Origin: Mycobacterium colombiense CECT 3035
GTDB taxonomy: Bacteria > Actinomycetota > Actinomycetes > Mycobacteriales > Mycobacteriaceae
NCBI RefSeq assembly: GCF_002105755.1
Contig: NZ_CP020821.1
Location: forward strand, 4,030,001-4,094,000
Length of the DNA: 64,000 nucleotides
Direction of reading: 5' to 3'
Position numbers and translations under genes: made by a program. The notes under the pieces were generated by a model. The model searched no databases. It saw only the letters and a list, made by a program, of their open reading frames with translations, and was not told the DNA's origin. The number at the start of each line of letters is the position of its first letter. Within the stretch, counting starts at the first letter, position 1. Of this stretch, positions 34,158 through 44,000 are shown piece by piece.

Positions 34158-35714
34158 TCAGGTGGCAAGCCGCCGGCCCACCTCGAGGCGCCTCAGCTTG
34201 CCCGACGAGGTGCGCGGCAGCGAACCCGGCGGCATCAAGACGACGTCGGCCGGAGTCACGCCGCACACCGAGATGACCCGTTTGATGACCGCGCTGCGGG
34301 TCACCTCCTGGTCGGAACCCAAGAACTCCGCCGCGATGAGCAGTCGGGCCCGGGTCGCCCCGGATTCGGACCCCACCGCGACCACCGCGCCTTGCCGTAC
34401 ACCGTCGACTTGGCCTGCTACCTGTTCGATTTCGGTGGGGAAGATGTTGCGGCCGGCGATGGTGATGACCTCTTTCGAGCGCCCACAGATAACCAGTTCG
34501 CCGTCAACCAGGTAACCGATATCGCCCGTGCGAAACCATCCCGCGTCGAGATCCGATGCGGTGCCGATGTCGCCGAAATAGCGCGTCATCATGGAGGTTC
34601 CACGGATCTCAACCTCCCCGATCGCATCGTCGGACTCGGCCGGGCTTATTCGTAGCTCCATGCCGGGGATCGGCCGTCCCAACAGAGCGTATTTCTGGAG
34701 GCTTCCGGATTCAGTGCGCTCGTCGATGCGCAATCCGTCTGCGCACTCAGGCATGGTGACGGCGCATGTCGACTCGGCCATCCCGTAGGCGGGGGTCGGC
34801 GCCGAGGCCCGGAAACCGAACGGCGCCATCGCCGTTGCGAACTGCTGGAATCCCTCGCAATCCACCGGTTCTCCACCGTTGATGGCAACACGCAGCGGCC
34901 CTAGGTCGACGTCCGACACTCGACCGGAGAAACGCCCGAGCGTGGCGTACCCGAAATTCGGTCCGGCGGTCAACGTTGCCGCGCTGGCCGAAAGCCACTC
35001 CGCCCAGCGAAGTGGTGCCGCCGAGAAGGCGCCCGTCGGGGCCTGCCACAGCGGCATGCCACTGAGAACGCAGGTCAGCAGGAAAGCCAGACCCATGTCG
35101 TGATAGATCGGCAGCCACGAACACCCGCGGTCGGTGGCGCCGTCGAGTTGGAGCCGTTCGGCGATGCCGCGCATGTTGTTCACCACCGCGGTCGGCGACA
35201 AGACCGCCGTGCGCGGATCGCCCGTCGACCCGGCGGTCCCCTGCAGGATTGCGGCTTCCGAATCACGTGGAATTCGAAGGTCATTCGACGCCGGGGTGCG
35301 CGTAGCCTCGGCCAAGCCGCAGACGACAGGCGTCGATTCGGTCTCGGCGAGAAGGCGCAGGGTCTCTCCGTGGCTGAGGACCATGCTGACGCCGATTCCG
35401 CTGAACCGGGTCATCGTGTTGTGCGCCCAGTCAGCCGGGTCGGCGCCACGCCGGGGACGCGGAAGGATCGACACCGCCGCGCCCGCCAGCCACGCGCCTT
35501 GGATGGCGGCGATCAGCTCGATGGTCGGTTCGCCGACAAGCCCCACCGCCCCGACGTGGTCCTGCTGGAGCAGCCGCGCCGCGATGCGTTCGGCCATCCC
35601 GTGCACCTCGGGCCAGGGGCGCGCCGTCCATTGGTCGGTTTCTTTGTCCAAGACCACCAAGTCATGCGGTGATCGGGTCATCGCCTCGCGCATCGCGGCG
35701 GCGAGCACGCTCAC
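34158..35714 (-). CDS. mbtM: MbtM/FadD33-like fatty-acyl-AMP ligase
   Basis: A 518-residue adenylate-forming enzyme predicted to activate a long-chain fatty acid and load it onto a carrier protein, as MbtM does for mycobactin. Motifs are the P-loop LQGTAGSTGDPR, WLPIYHDMGLAF, YGMAESTCAV, WFRTGDIGYL and PRTSSGKLRR with the catalytic Lys. Overall resemblance is closest to MbtM (FadD33) as I remember it. The start GTG 35714 overlaps the stop of a short upstream ORF (GTGA). An iron box lies upstream, which supports a siderophore role. FadD34-type is the alternative name. Confidence 0.75.
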   Translation of the reverse strand: MSVLAAAMREAMTRSPHDLVVLDKETDQWTARPWPEVHGMAERIAARLLQQDHVGAVGLVGEPTIELIAAIQGAWLAGAAVSILPRPRRGADPADWAHNTMTRFSGIGVSMVLSHGETLRLLAETESTPVVCGLAEATRTPASNDLRIPRDSEAAILQGTAGSTGDPRTAVLSPTAVVNNMRGIAERLQLDGATDRGCSWLPIYHDMGLAFLLTCVLSGMPLWQAPTGAFSAAPLRWAEWLSASAATLTAGPNFGYATLGRFSGRVSDVDLGPLRVAINGGEPVDCEGFQQFATAMAPFGFRASAPTPAYGMAESTCAVTMPECADGLRIDERTESGSLQKYALLGRPIPGMELRISPAESDDAIGEVEIRGTSMMTRYFGDIGTASDLDAGWFRTGDIGYLVDGELVICGRSKEVITIAGRNIFPTEIEQVAGQVDGVRQGAVVAVGSESGATRARLLIAAEFLGSDQEVTRSAVIKRVISVCGVTPADVVLMPPGSLPRTSSGKLRRLEVGRRLAT

Positions 35715-35845
35715 GCGCGGGCTCCCGCGCCAATCAAACGGGTTGTGCCAGTGCTGGGTTCGGATCCCAGGCCCAAGTGATCGTGAAGGAATTTGACCAA
35801 CTGATCGTCGACGGTGCGGGGCACAGGGGGATGGGAGAAGGTCAT
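35711..35845 (-). pseudogene. Truncated acyl carrier protein remnant (MbtL-like)
   Basis: A 44-codon ORF starting 24 bases after the iron box. Its second half (TVDDQLVKFLHDHLGLGSEP) looks like helix I of an acyl carrier protein such as MbtL, which precedes mbtM in M. tuberculosis. It stops after RLIGAGARA, before the D-S-L/V motif that carries the phosphopantetheine, and overlaps the ligase start. It cannot work as a carrier protein and may serve only for translational coupling. The assignment rests on a short similarity by eye. Confidence 0.5.
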
Positions 35846-35869
35846 GCGTCGGGACCCTACCGCGCTGAT

Positions 35870-35888
35870 TTAGGTAAGGCTACCCTCA
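35870..35888 (-). promoter_or_regulatory. IdeR iron box upstream of the acyl-ligase unit
   Basis: TTAGGTAAGGCTACCCTCA matches the 19-bp IdeR consensus (TTAGGTTAGGCTAACCTAA) at 16 of 19 positions. On the minus strand it lies between possible -35 (TTGGAT, 35890-35895) and -10 (TAAATC) elements, so iron-loaded IdeR would block transcription. The first start codon follows 24 bases downstream. Confidence 0.75.
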
Positions 35889-36082
35889 TATCCAATCTGT
35901 GGGTTGTCTCACCGTCGCACCGACGTGACCGGCCTGCCCGCGGGCGTCGGCTCGGGGGTAGCGTGTCCGCAAGCACCGGAGACGGGCCCTGGATTTGTCT
36001 AATTGACCTCCGGCCCAACATCGTTCGCCGGGTCATCTGTTTTTCGAGCGATCCGCGGGAACCGGTCTGAAATGATGGTCGC

Positions 36083-36580
36083 GTGACAGACCCCTGCGCG
36101 GGATGCGGTTTCACCTATGACCTGCGCCGAGCCGCAACCGTCGGCGCCGACATCCGCGCCGCGGCCGCCGAAGTCGTTGCGCTTCTGAGTAGTAACGACA
36201 TCGACACGCGGCTGCGAACACGACCCGACGTCTGGTCACCGCTGGAATACGCCTGCCATCTGCGCGACGTGCTGCTCGTACAGCGCGAACGGGTGCTCGC
36301 GGCCCGGCGCGTCAATGGCGCCGACTGCGCGTCCATGGGCCGCGAGGAGCGCGCCGAGCACGACGGCTACAACGAGCAAGACCCCATCGAGGTGGCCCGC
36401 CAACTGAGCGGCGCCGCAACGCTATTCAGCAACGTCCTGGCCCGGCTCGCCGACGGCGACTGGGAGCGCACGGTCGTTTATCACTATCCGGAGACGAGCG
36501 AGCGGTCGTTGCGTTGGGTCGCGGTACACACCGCACACGAATTGCAGCACCATCTCCTCGACATTCGCCGCCAGCTATGA
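36083..36580 (+). CDS. DinB-like family protein
   Basis: A 165-residue four-helix-bundle protein. Metal-ligand-like His residues are in WSPLEYACHLRDVLLVQRERV and WVAVHTAHELQHHLLDIRR. The N-terminus has CAGCGF, a C-x2-C pair before the bundle. The family includes thiol-dependent transferases and stress proteins; no specific reaction can be named. The start is GTG 36083. Confidence 0.78.
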   Translation: MTDPCAGCGFTYDLRRAATVGADIRAAAAEVVALLSSNDIDTRLRTRPDVWSPLEYACHLRDVLLVQRERVLAARRVNGADCASMGREERAEHDGYNEQDPIEVARQLSGAATLFSNVLARLADGDWERTVVYHYPETSERSLRWVAVHTAHELQHHLLDIRRQL

Positions 36581-36606
36581 GCGGAGCCGGGCGCTACAGT
36601 GCCGGC

Positions 36607-36966
36607 ATGAATGTCGATGCGGTCGCGTTCAGCGAACGGTGGGTGCAGAACTGGAACGCCCATGACGTCGAAGCCGTTCTCGCCGACTTCCATGACGACG
36701 TCGTGTTCACGTCGCCCGTGGCCGCCGAGATCTTCCCGGAAACGCACGGCGTGGTCCGCGGTAAGGCCGCGTTGCGGCGGTATTGGACCGGCGCCCTCGC
36801 ACGCATTCCGGATCTGAGGTTCTCCGTCGACGGCGTGTACCAGGGCATCGACACGATCGTCATCGCGTACCGCAACCAGAACGGCGACTCGGTCAGCGAG
36901 GTCTTGACCTTCCTGGACGGCGCGGTCATCGAGGGCCACGGAACCTATCGGGTATCCGCGTCGTAG
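36607..36966 (+). CDS. SnoaL-like/NTF2-fold protein
   Basis: A 119-residue cone-shaped NTF2-superfamily protein. WVQNWNAHDVEAVLADFHDDVVFTSPVA is the typical first helix and strand, with GVVRGKAALRRYWTGAL after it. The family covers polyketide cyclases, isomerases and binding proteins, so the function is open. I used ATG 36607; the frame runs upstream into the DinB-like gene. The stop is followed by the hairpin at 36996-37028. Confidence 0.78.
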   Translation: MNVDAVAFSERWVQNWNAHDVEAVLADFHDDVVFTSPVAAEIFPETHGVVRGKAALRRYWTGALARIPDLRFSVDGVYQGIDTIVIAYRNQNGDSVSEVLTFLDGAVIEGHGTYRVSAS

Positions 36967-36995
36967 CGCGGCGCCACACCCGCCCCACAAACACG

Positions 36996-37028
36996 AAAGT
37001 CACGACCTCTTTCGAGGCCGTGACCTTT
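36996..37028. terminator. Hairpin between the SnoaL-like gene and tRNA-Leu
   Basis: The arms 36996-37009 and 37014-37028 pair over about 13 positions with one mismatch and one bulge (AAAGTCACGACCTC against GAGGCCGTGACCTTT). It lies downstream of both the plus-strand gene and the minus-strand tRNA, so it may serve as a shared terminator. Confidence 0.6.
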
Positions 37029-37045
37029 CGTTGAACCGCTCAGTG

Positions 37046-37128
37046 TGGGCGAAGGGGGACTTGAACCCCCACGTCCCGAAGGACACTGGCACCTGAAGCC
37101 AGCGCGTCTGCCATTCCGCCACTCGCCC
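37046..37128 (-). tRNA. tRNA-Leu (CAG)
   Basis: The minus strand folds as a class II tRNA. The acceptor GGGCGAG pairs with the 3' end before discriminator A. The anticodon arm CTGGC-TTCAGGT-GCCAG has anticodon CAG. A long variable arm (TGTCCTTCGGGACG region) and a T-arm with GGTTCAAGTCC are present. CCA is not encoded. Confidence 0.95.
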
Positions 37129-37380
37129 GGAAAAACAACCGATGGACCATATCACTCTAATGGCCCGAACCCCGAACCGACGAAGCGGGCCCGAAGCCGT
37201 ACCGTACCGCGCACCTGCCGCTCTGCGCCTTTCTGAGCTGGGCGGATGCAATTCTCACGATTTCGAAAGTGCCGCGGCGACACGGTGTCCCGATACCATG
37301 CGGAAGTGATCCAGCACCGGGGTGATTCGTTTGCCGCCCACCGGCAATACCTCATGGCAAGTGCACGCGAACGGTAGGAC

Positions 37381-39018
37381 ATGAGTAGCCAACGGGGGCT
37401 GGTTGCGCGGATCGAGCGCAAACTGGAGTCGACGGTAGACAATGCCTTCGCCCGGGTATTCGGTGGATCGATCGTTCCACAAGAGGTCGAAGCCTTGTTA
37501 TGCCGCGAAGCGCGTGACGGGGTCCAGAGGCTTCACGGAAATCGCCTTTTGGCCCCCAACGAATACATCATTACCCTCGGTATGCACGACTTCGAGAAGG
37601 TGAGCGCCGATTCGGATCTCACGTCGAGCGCTTTCGCGAGGTACTTGGCTGACTACATCCACGAACAGGGGTGGCAAACGTATGGTGAGGTGGTCGTTCG
37701 GTTCGAGCAGTCATCGAGCCTGCGCACCGGCCAGTACCGCGCCCGCGGTGCTGTCAACCCCGATGTCCAGCCCCGCCCGACGGTCGACGAGCCCGTCCGG
37801 CCACAATCAAATAACGCGTTCGGCGAAGAACGAGGAGTAGCACCAATGACTGACAATTCTGGCTACCGCGGGACTCAGGGGCCGGGGCGATCCGGCGACG
37901 AGTACTACGACGACCGCTACGGGCGTCCGCAGGACGACGCGCGCGGTGGCCCGGACCCGCAGGGAGCACCCGACCAGCGGGGTGGATATCCACCCGAGCA
38001 GCAGGGCTACCCGCCTCAGCAGGGCTACCCACCGCCCCGCCAACCCGAGCAGGGCGGCTACCCGGAGCAGGGCGGCTACCCCGATCAGGGGCACGGCGGC
38101 GGCTACCCACCGCAGCAGGGCTACCCGGAGCAGCGCGGCTACCCCGAGCAGCCGGGTCAGGGCGGCTACCCACCTCAGCAGGGCTACCAAGATCAGCGCG
38201 GCTACCCCGATCAGGGGCAGGGCGGCTACCCGCAGTCGTACGAGCAGCGTCCGCCCGCTCCCGGTGGCTACGGCGGCCAGGGTTACGACCAGGGGTACCG
38301 CCAGGCCGGCGGCTACGGACCGCCTGGCGGCCAGCCGGGCGGCGGGCAGCAGGGCTACCCCGGCTACGGCGACTACGGTCGCGGTCCGGCCCGGCCGGAC
38401 GAGGGCGGCTACGCCCCGCCCGAACACCGACCCGGCTACCCCGAGCAGGGCGGCGGCTACGACCAGGGCTACCAGCAGGGCGGCGGATACGGACGCCAGG
38501 ACTACGGTTCGGCCGAGTACACCCAGTACTCCGAGCACGCGCAGGGCGGAACGTACGGCGGCCAGGCCGGGGGTTACCCCGAGGCCGCCAGCCCCGAGTA
38601 CGAGTACGGGCAACAAGCGGACTACGCACCGCCCGCCGACTACGGGCAACAGGCTGACTACGGCCAGCCCGCCGACTACGGCCAGCAGGGCGGCTACGGC
38701 GGCTACGACCAGGGCGGCTACGGCGCCGGCGGTACCACCATCACCCTGCAGCTCGACGACGGCAGCGGGCGCACCTACCAGCTGCGCGAGGGCTCCAACA
38801 TCGTGGGCCGCGGGCAAGACGCCCAGTTCCGGCTGCCCGACACCGGCGTGTCACGGCGTCACCTCGAGATCCGCTGGGACGGACAGGTCGCGCTGCTGTC
38901 GGACCTGAACTCGACCAACGGCACCACGGTGAACAACGCACCGATCCAGGAGTGGCAGTTGGCCGACGGCGACGTGATCCGCTTGGGCCACTCGGAGATC
39001 ATCGTCCGGATCCACTAA
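37381..39018 (+). CDS. fhaA: FHA domain protein FhaA
   Basis: A 545-residue cytosolic regulator of peptidoglycan synthesis. Residues about 7-115 are the DUF3662 domain ([35 protein letters not shown]). About 130-445 is a low-complexity G/Y/Q/P linker ([15 protein letters not shown] units), and about 455-545 the FHA domain ([37 protein letters not shown]). FHA binds phosphothreonine, in M. tuberculosis on MviN phosphorylated by PknB. It heads the fhaA-fhaB-pstP-rodA-pbpA-pknA-pknB cluster. The linker is somewhat longer than in the 527-residue M. tuberculosis protein. Confidence 0.95.
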   Translation: MSSQRGLVARIERKLESTVDNAFARVFGGSIVPQEVEALLCREARDGVQRLHGNRLLAPNEYIITLGMHDFEKVSADSDLTSSAFARYLADYIHEQGWQTYGEVVVRFEQSSSLRTGQYRARGAVNPDVQPRPTVDEPVRPQSNNAFGEERGVAPMTDNSGYRGTQGPGRSGDEYYDDRYGRPQDDARGGPDPQGAPDQRGGYPPEQQGYPPQQGYPPPRQPEQGGYPEQGGYPDQGHGGGYPPQQGYPEQRGYPEQPGQGGYPPQQGYQDQRGYPDQGQGGYPQSYEQRPPAPGGYGGQGYDQGYRQAGGYGPPGGQPGGGQQGYPGYGDYGRGPARPDEGGYAPPEHRPGYPEQGGGYDQGYQQGGGYGRQDYGSAEYTQYSEHAQGGTYGGQAGGYPEAASPEYEYGQQADYAPPADYGQQADYGQPADYGQQGGYGGYDQGGYGAGGTTITLQLDDGSGRTYQLREGSNIVGRGQDAQFRLPDTGVSRRHLEIRWDGQVALLSDLNSTNGTTVNNAPIQEWQLADGDVIRLGHSEIIVRIH

Positions 39019-39146
39019 GCCACTGGGCTTAACGCTGCCGTGCTTCGCCCCGTGTCGTCCGCCGTCCAAGTATCGTGACGTAGCCGATGTGCTCGGAGTC
39101 ACGGGCGCCAGGGATGCGACGCTAGGACGGACGGAAAGGACGCCAG

Positions 39147-39614
39147 ATGCAGGGACTGGTACTGCAGCTGACGCGCGCCGGATTTTTAATGCTGCTGTGG
39201 GTATTCATCTGGTCCGTGCTGCGAATCCTTCGGACCGACATCTACGCGCCCACCGGTGCTGTCATGGTGCGACGCGGCCTGGCGCTGCGCAGCACGCTGT
39301 TGCCATCGCGCCAGCGCAGGCACGCGGCCCGCTATCTGGTGGTCACCGAGGGCGCGCTGGCGGGCGGACGCATCACGCTGAGCGGGCAGCCGGTGTTGAT
39401 CGGCAGGGCCGACGACTCCACGCTCGTGCTCACCGACGACTACGCCTCCACGCGGCACGCCAGGCTGTCCCAGCGGGGCTCGGAGTGGTACGTCGAGGAT
39501 CTAGGATCGACCAACGGCACTTACCTTGACAGGGCGAAGGTGACGACTGCGGTACGAGTTCCGATCGGAACCCCGATTCGAATCGGCAAAACGGCGATTG
39601 AGTTGCGCCCGTGA
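39147..39614 (+). CDS. fhaB: FHA domain protein FhaB (FipA)
   Basis: A 155-residue protein with an N-terminal membrane helix (GFLMLLWVFIWSVLRIL) and a C-terminal FHA domain (PVLIGRADDSTLVLTDDYASTRHARLS, DLGSTNGTYLD). In M. tuberculosis it links FtsZ and FtsQ under oxidative stress and binds phosphothreonine on kinase substrates. AAAGGA precedes ATG 39147. The stop overlaps the pstP start. Confidence 0.95.
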   Translation: MQGLVLQLTRAGFLMLLWVFIWSVLRILRTDIYAPTGAVMVRRGLALRSTLLPSRQRRHAARYLVVTEGALAGGRITLSGQPVLIGRADDSTLVLTDDYASTRHARLSQRGSEWYVEDLGSTNGTYLDRAKVTTAVRVPIGTPIRIGKTAIELRP

Positions 39615-41119
39615 CCCTGGTCCTGCGATACGCCGCGCGGAGTGATCGCGGCCTGGTACGCGCCAACAACGAAGACTCGGTCTATGCCGGCGCACGGCTG
39701 CTCGCGCTGGCCGACGGCATGGGTGGTCACGCCGCCGGCGAGGTGGCATCCCAGCTGGTGATCGCCGCGCTCGCGCACCTCGATGACGACGAGCCCGGCG
39801 GCGATTTGCTGGCCAAGCTCGACAACGCCGTGCGCTCCGGCAATGCGGCCATCGCCGCACAGGTGGAGGCCGAGCCCGAGCTGGAGGGGATGGGCACCAC
39901 GCTCACCGCCATCCTGTTCGCCGGCGACCGCATCGGCATGGTGCACATCGGCGACTCGCGCGGCTATCTGCTGCGCGACGGCGAGCTGACCCAGATCACC
40001 AAGGACGACACCTTCGTCCAGACCCTGGTCGACGAGGGCCGCATCACCCGCGAAGAGGCCCACAGCCACCCGCAGCGGTCGTTGATCATGCGGGCGCTCA
40101 CCGGCCACGAGGTCGAGCCGACGTTGACCATGCGCGAGGCGCGTGCCGGGGACCGCTATCTGCTCTGCTCGGACGGATTGTCGGATCCGGTGAGCGACGA
40201 GACCATCCTCGAGGCACTGCAGATCCCCGACGTCGCCGAGGCCGCCTACCGCCTCATCGAGCTGGCGCTGCGCGGCGGCGGCCCAGACAACGTGACCGTC
40301 GTGGTCGCCGACGTGGTCGACTACGACTACGGGCAGACTCAGCCGATTCTCGCCGGCGCGGTGTCGGGCGACGAGGATCAGATGACCCTGCCCAACACCT
40401 CGGCCGGCCGCGCCTCGGCGATTCGGCCCCGCGACGAATCCGCCAAACGCGTTGCGCCGCAACCGGAGGCACCGCATCGGCCGCGCTGGTCACGCCGCAA
40501 GATGTACATGGCCGTCGGCCTGGCCGTGCTGTTGGTGGTCGCCGGCCTCACCGTCGGATGGTGGGTCATCCAACGCAACTATTACGTGGCCGAATACACC
40601 GGCCGGATCTCCATCGTCCGCGGGATCCAGGGCACCCTGCTGGGCATCCCGCTGCAGGAGCCCTACCTGGTCGGCTGCCTCAACACCCGCAACGAGCTTT
40701 CCCTGATCAGTTATGGGCAGTCCGGCGGCCGCCCCAATTGCCAGCCGATGACGCTGCAAGACCTGCGCCGCCCCGGACAGGTCCAAGTTCAGACCGGGCT
40801 GCCGGGCGGCAGCCTGGACCAGGCCGAGTCACAGCTGCGGCAGCTTCTGGCCGAGTACCTGTTGCCGATCTGTCCGCCCCCGCGCGCGACGTCTCCGCCC
40901 GGCTCACCGGGCACCCGCAGCGGAACACCAGAATCCGGCACCACAGCATCGCCAGCACCACCGACCACCAGCTCTTCCAGCGCCGGCCCCGCGCCGAGCA
41001 CCAGCGCCAACGGCCCCGCGAACTCTGCGCCGGCAGGTCCGACGACCACGTCGCAGACAGTCACCGCGCTTCCCGGGCCGCCACCTCAACCTGGCATCGA
41101 TTGCCGGACGGTGGCATGA
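39611..41119 (+). CDS. pstP: Serine/threonine phosphatase PstP
   Basis: A 502-residue membrane-anchored PP2C phosphatase that reverses PknA/PknB phosphorylation. The metal-binding motifs of PP2C are present (RGLVRANNEDSVYAG, LADGMGGHAAG, HIGDSRGYLLRDGE, LLCSDGLSD, GGGPDNVTVVV). A juxtamembrane basic region and one transmembrane helix (about 300-322) follow, then an extracytoplasmic Pro/Ser/Thr-rich tail. The start GTG overlaps the fhaB stop and the stop overlaps the rodA ATG, so the operon is tightly coupled. Confidence 0.95.
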   Translation: MTLVLRYAARSDRGLVRANNEDSVYAGARLLALADGMGGHAAGEVASQLVIAALAHLDDDEPGGDLLAKLDNAVRSGNAAIAAQVEAEPELEGMGTTLTAILFAGDRIGMVHIGDSRGYLLRDGELTQITKDDTFVQTLVDEGRITREEAHSHPQRSLIMRALTGHEVEPTLTMREARAGDRYLLCSDGLSDPVSDETILEALQIPDVAEAAYRLIELALRGGGPDNVTVVVADVVDYDYGQTQPILAGAVSGDEDQMTLPNTSAGRASAIRPRDESAKRVAPQPEAPHRPRWSRRKMYMAVGLAVLLVVAGLTVGWWVIQRNYYVAEYTGRISIVRGIQGTLLGIPLQEPYLVGCLNTRNELSLISYGQSGGRPNCQPMTLQDLRRPGQVQVQTGLPGGSLDQAESQLRQLLAEYLLPICPPPRATSPPGSPGTRSGTPESGTTASPAPPTTSSSSAGPAPSTSANGPANSAPAGPTTTSQTVTALPGPPPQPGIDCRTVA

Positions 41120-42525
41120 CGACCCAACTTCAGCCGCCGGTCGCGGTCACGCCCCCGTTGCCTACCCGGCGTAATGCCGAGTTGCTGCTGCTGGGCTTCG
41201 CCTCACTGATCACCGTCGCCGCGCTGCTGATAGTCGAGGCCAACCAAGAACGCGAGCTGCACTGGACCGCGATCAGTTACGGGCTGGTGTTCCTCGTCGT
41301 CTTCGGGTCGGCGCACATGGCCATCCGGCGCTTCGCGCCCTACACCGATCCGCTGCTGTTGCCGATCGTGGCGCTGCTCAACGGCCTTGGCCTGGTGATG
41401 ATTCACCGGCTCGACCTGGTCACCAACCAGCTCAGCGGACGGCACCACCCCAGCGCGACCCAGCAGATGCTGTGGACCCTGATCGGCGTGGTGACCTTTT
41501 CACTGGTGGTCACGTTCCTGAAAGACCATCGCCAGCTGGCGCGCTACGGCTACATCTGCGGGCTCGTCGGCCTGGTCTTCCTGGTGATCCCCGCCCTGCT
41601 GCCGGCGTCGCTGTCCGAGCAGAATGGCGCCAAGATCTGGATTCGCTTGCCCGGCTTCTCAATTCAGCCCGCGGAATTCTCCAAGATCCTGCTGCTGATC
41701 TTCTTCTCCGCGGTGCTGATCGCCAAGCGCGGCCTGTTCACCAGCGTCGGTAAGCATTTCATGGGACTGACCCTGCCGCGTCCTCGCGACCTCGCGCCCC
41801 TGCTCGCGGCGTGGGTGATCTCGGTCGGCGTGATGGCGTTCGAAAAAGACCTCGGCACATCGCTATTGCTGTACACGTCGTTTCTCGTGGTGGTCTACCT
41901 CGCGACGCAACGGTTCAGCTGGGTGGGAATCGGCCTGGTGCTGTTCGTCGCGGGAAGCGTTGTCGCGTATTACATTTTCGCCCACGTCCGGGTCCGCGTG
42001 CAGATGTGGTGGGATCCGTTCTCCGACCCCGACGGTAGCGGCTACCAGGTTGTCCAGTCGCTCTTCAGTTTTGCCACCGGCGGGATCTTCGGGACCGGCC
42101 TGGGTAACGGTCAGCCCGACACCGTGCCGGCCGCCTCGACCGACTTCATCATCGCCGCATTCGGCGAAGAACTGGGGCTGGTGGGCCTGGCCAGCATCCT
42201 GATGCTCTACACCATCGTCATCGTGCGGGGTCTGCGCACCGCGATCGCCACCCGCGACAGCTTCGGCAAGCTGCTGGCCGCGGGCCTGGCGTCGACGCTG
42301 GCCCTTCAGCTGTTCATCGTCGTCGGCGGGGTCACCCAGCTCATCCCGCTGACCGGGCTGACCACGCCCTGGATGTCCTACGGTGGCTCGTCCCTGCTGG
42401 CGAACTACGTGCTGCTGGCCATCCTGGCGCGCATCTCGCACAGCGCCCGTCGCCCCCTGCGCAGCCGCGCGCGCAGCACGCCGCCGATCGCGGCGGCCGG
42501 CACCGAGGTGATCGAGAAAGTATGA
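41116..42525 (+). CDS. rodA: SEDS peptidoglycan polymerase RodA
   Basis: A 469-residue polytopic membrane protein, a lipid II polymerase working with a class B PBP. The length equals that of M. tuberculosis RodA. SEDS motifs include GAKIWIRLPGFSIQPAEFSKI, DLGTSLLLYTSFLVV, PAASTDFIIAAFGEELGLVG and LTGLTTPWMSYGGSS. The reading frame is open further upstream, but ATG 41116 overlaps the pstP stop and is clearly the start. It is coupled to pbpA by an ATGA overlap. Confidence 0.96.
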   Translation: MTTQLQPPVAVTPPLPTRRNAELLLLGFASLITVAALLIVEANQERELHWTAISYGLVFLVVFGSAHMAIRRFAPYTDPLLLPIVALLNGLGLVMIHRLDLVTNQLSGRHHPSATQQMLWTLIGVVTFSLVVTFLKDHRQLARYGYICGLVGLVFLVIPALLPASLSEQNGAKIWIRLPGFSIQPAEFSKILLLIFFSAVLIAKRGLFTSVGKHFMGLTLPRPRDLAPLLAAWVISVGVMAFEKDLGTSLLLYTSFLVVVYLATQRFSWVGIGLVLFVAGSVVAYYIFAHVRVRVQMWWDPFSDPDGSGYQVVQSLFSFATGGIFGTGLGNGQPDTVPAASTDFIIAAFGEELGLVGLASILMLYTIVIVRGLRTAIATRDSFGKLLAAGLASTLALQLFIVVGGVTQLIPLTGLTTPWMSYGGSSLLANYVLLAILARISHSARRPLRSRARSTPPIAAAGTEVIEKV

Positions 42526-44000
42526 ACGCCTCCCTGCGCCGGATCTCGGTGACCGTGATGGCGTTGATCGTGTTGTTGTTGATCAACGCCACGATGACGC
42601 AGGTCTTCGCCGCCGACTCCCTGCGCGCCGACCCGCGCAACCAGCGGGTCCTGCTCGACGAATACTCGCGCCAGCGCGGCCAGATCGTGGCCGGCGGCCA
42701 ACTGCTGGCCTATTCGGTCGCCACCGACAACCGGTATCGCTTCCTGCGCGTCTATCCCAACCCCGCGGAGTACGCGCCCGTCACCGGCTTCTACTCGCTT
42801 CGCTATTCCAGCACCGGGCTGGAGCGCGCCGAGGATCCGCTGTTGAACGGGTCCGACGAGCGGCTGTTCGGGCGCAGGTTGGCCGACTTCTTCACCGGGC
42901 GCGACCCGCGCGGCGCGAACGTCGACACCACGATCAAGCCGCGAGTCCAGCGCGCCGCCTGGGACGCGATGCAACAGGGCTGCGGCGGACCGTCGTGCAA
43001 GGGCGCCGTCGTCGCCCTCGAGCCGGCGACCGGCAAGATCCTGGCGATGGTGTCGTCGCCGTCCTACGACCCCAACCTGCTGTCGTCGCACGATCCCGAG
43101 GTGCAGGCGCAGGCATGGCAGAAGCTGCGTGACGACCCCAACAACCCGCTGACCAACCGCGCGATCTCGGAGACGTACCCGCCCGGGTCCACCTTCAAGG
43201 TGATCACCACCGCGGCGGCGCTGCAGGCCGGGGCCTCCGACACCGAGCAGCTGACCGCTGCGCCCTCCATCCCGCTGCCCAACAGCACGGCAACTTTGGA
43301 GAACTACGGTGGGGAATCGTGTGGAAACGAGCCGACGGTGTCGCTGCGGCAGGCCTTCGCCCTGTCGTGCAACACGGCATTCGTCCAGCTCGGCATGCTC
43401 ACCGGGTCCGACGCGCTGCGCAACATGGCGCGCTCGTTCGGGCTGGACAGCACCCCCAGCGTCATCCCGCTGCAGGTCGCGGAGTCGACCGTGGGGATCA
43501 TCCCGGATGCCGCGGCGCTGGGAATGTCGAGCATCGGCCAGAAGGATGTCGCTATGACACCGCTGCAGAACGCCGAGATCGCCGCGACCATCGCGAACGA
43601 CGGCGTGACGATGCAGCCCTACCTGATAGACAGCCTCAAGGGGCCCGACCTGACCACGATCAGCACCACGGCGCCGTATGAGCAGCGGCGCGCCGTTTCG
43701 CCGCAGGTCGCCGCTAAGCTAACAGAGCTGATGGTCGGCGCCGAGAAGGTCGCACAGCAGAAAGGGGCCATTCCCGGCGTGCAGATCGCATCTAAGACTG
43801 GTACCGCAGAGCATGGCAGCGATCCGCGGCACACCCCGCCGCACGCGTGGTACATCGCTTTCGCGCCCGCACAGACCCCGAGGGTCGCTGTGGCGGTGTT
43901 GGTGGAGAATGGCGCCGACCACCTGTCCGCGACGGGGGGTGCACTCGCCGCGCCGATCGGACGGGCTGTGATCCAGGCCGCGCTACAGGGAGGACCATGA
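42522..44000 (+). CDS. pbpA: Penicillin-binding protein PbpA
   Basis: A 492-residue class B transpeptidase that cross-links peptidoglycan during septation. It has an N-terminal membrane anchor ([21 protein letters not shown]), a dimerisation domain and a transpeptidase domain. The S-x-x-K motif is STFK ([13 protein letters not shown]), the S-x-N motif SCNTAF and the K-T-G motif KTGTAEHG. It is the partner of RodA. It overlaps both neighbours by four bases. Confidence 0.96.
   Translation: MNASLRRISVTVMALIVLLLINATMTQVFAADSLRADPRNQRVLLDEYSRQRGQIVAGGQLLAYSVATDNRYRFLRVYPNPAEYAPVTGFYSLRYSSTGLERAEDPLLNGSDERLFGRRLADFFTGRDPRGANVDTTIKPRVQRAAWDAMQQGCGGPSCKGAVVALEPATGKILAMVSSPSYDPNLLSSHDPEVQAQAWQKLRDDPNNPLTNRAISETYPPGSTFKVITTAAALQAGASDTEQLTAAPSIPLPNSTATLENYGGESCGNEPTVSLRQAFALSCNTAFVQLGMLTGSDALRNMARSFGLDSTPSVIPLQVAESTVGIIPDAAALGMSSIGQKDVAMTPLQNAEIAATIANDGVTMQPYLIDSLKGPDLTTISTTAPYEQRRAVSPQVAAKLTELMVGAEKVAQQKGAIPGVQIASKTGTAEHGSDPRHTPPHAWYIAFAPAQTPRVAVAVLVENGADHLSATGGALAAPIGRAVIQAALQGGP

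Noticed and set aside
33865..34266. Minus-strand frame of 133 codons before the toxin gene
   Set aside because: It has biased composition and no motif, and it overlaps the acyl-ligase 3' end. The promoter and leader ORF explain this region better.
37960..38720. DNA tandem repeat or foreign insertion in fhaA
   Set aside because: It is the low-complexity G/Y/Q/P linker known in FhaA. It is in frame, and its units are degenerate at DNA level.
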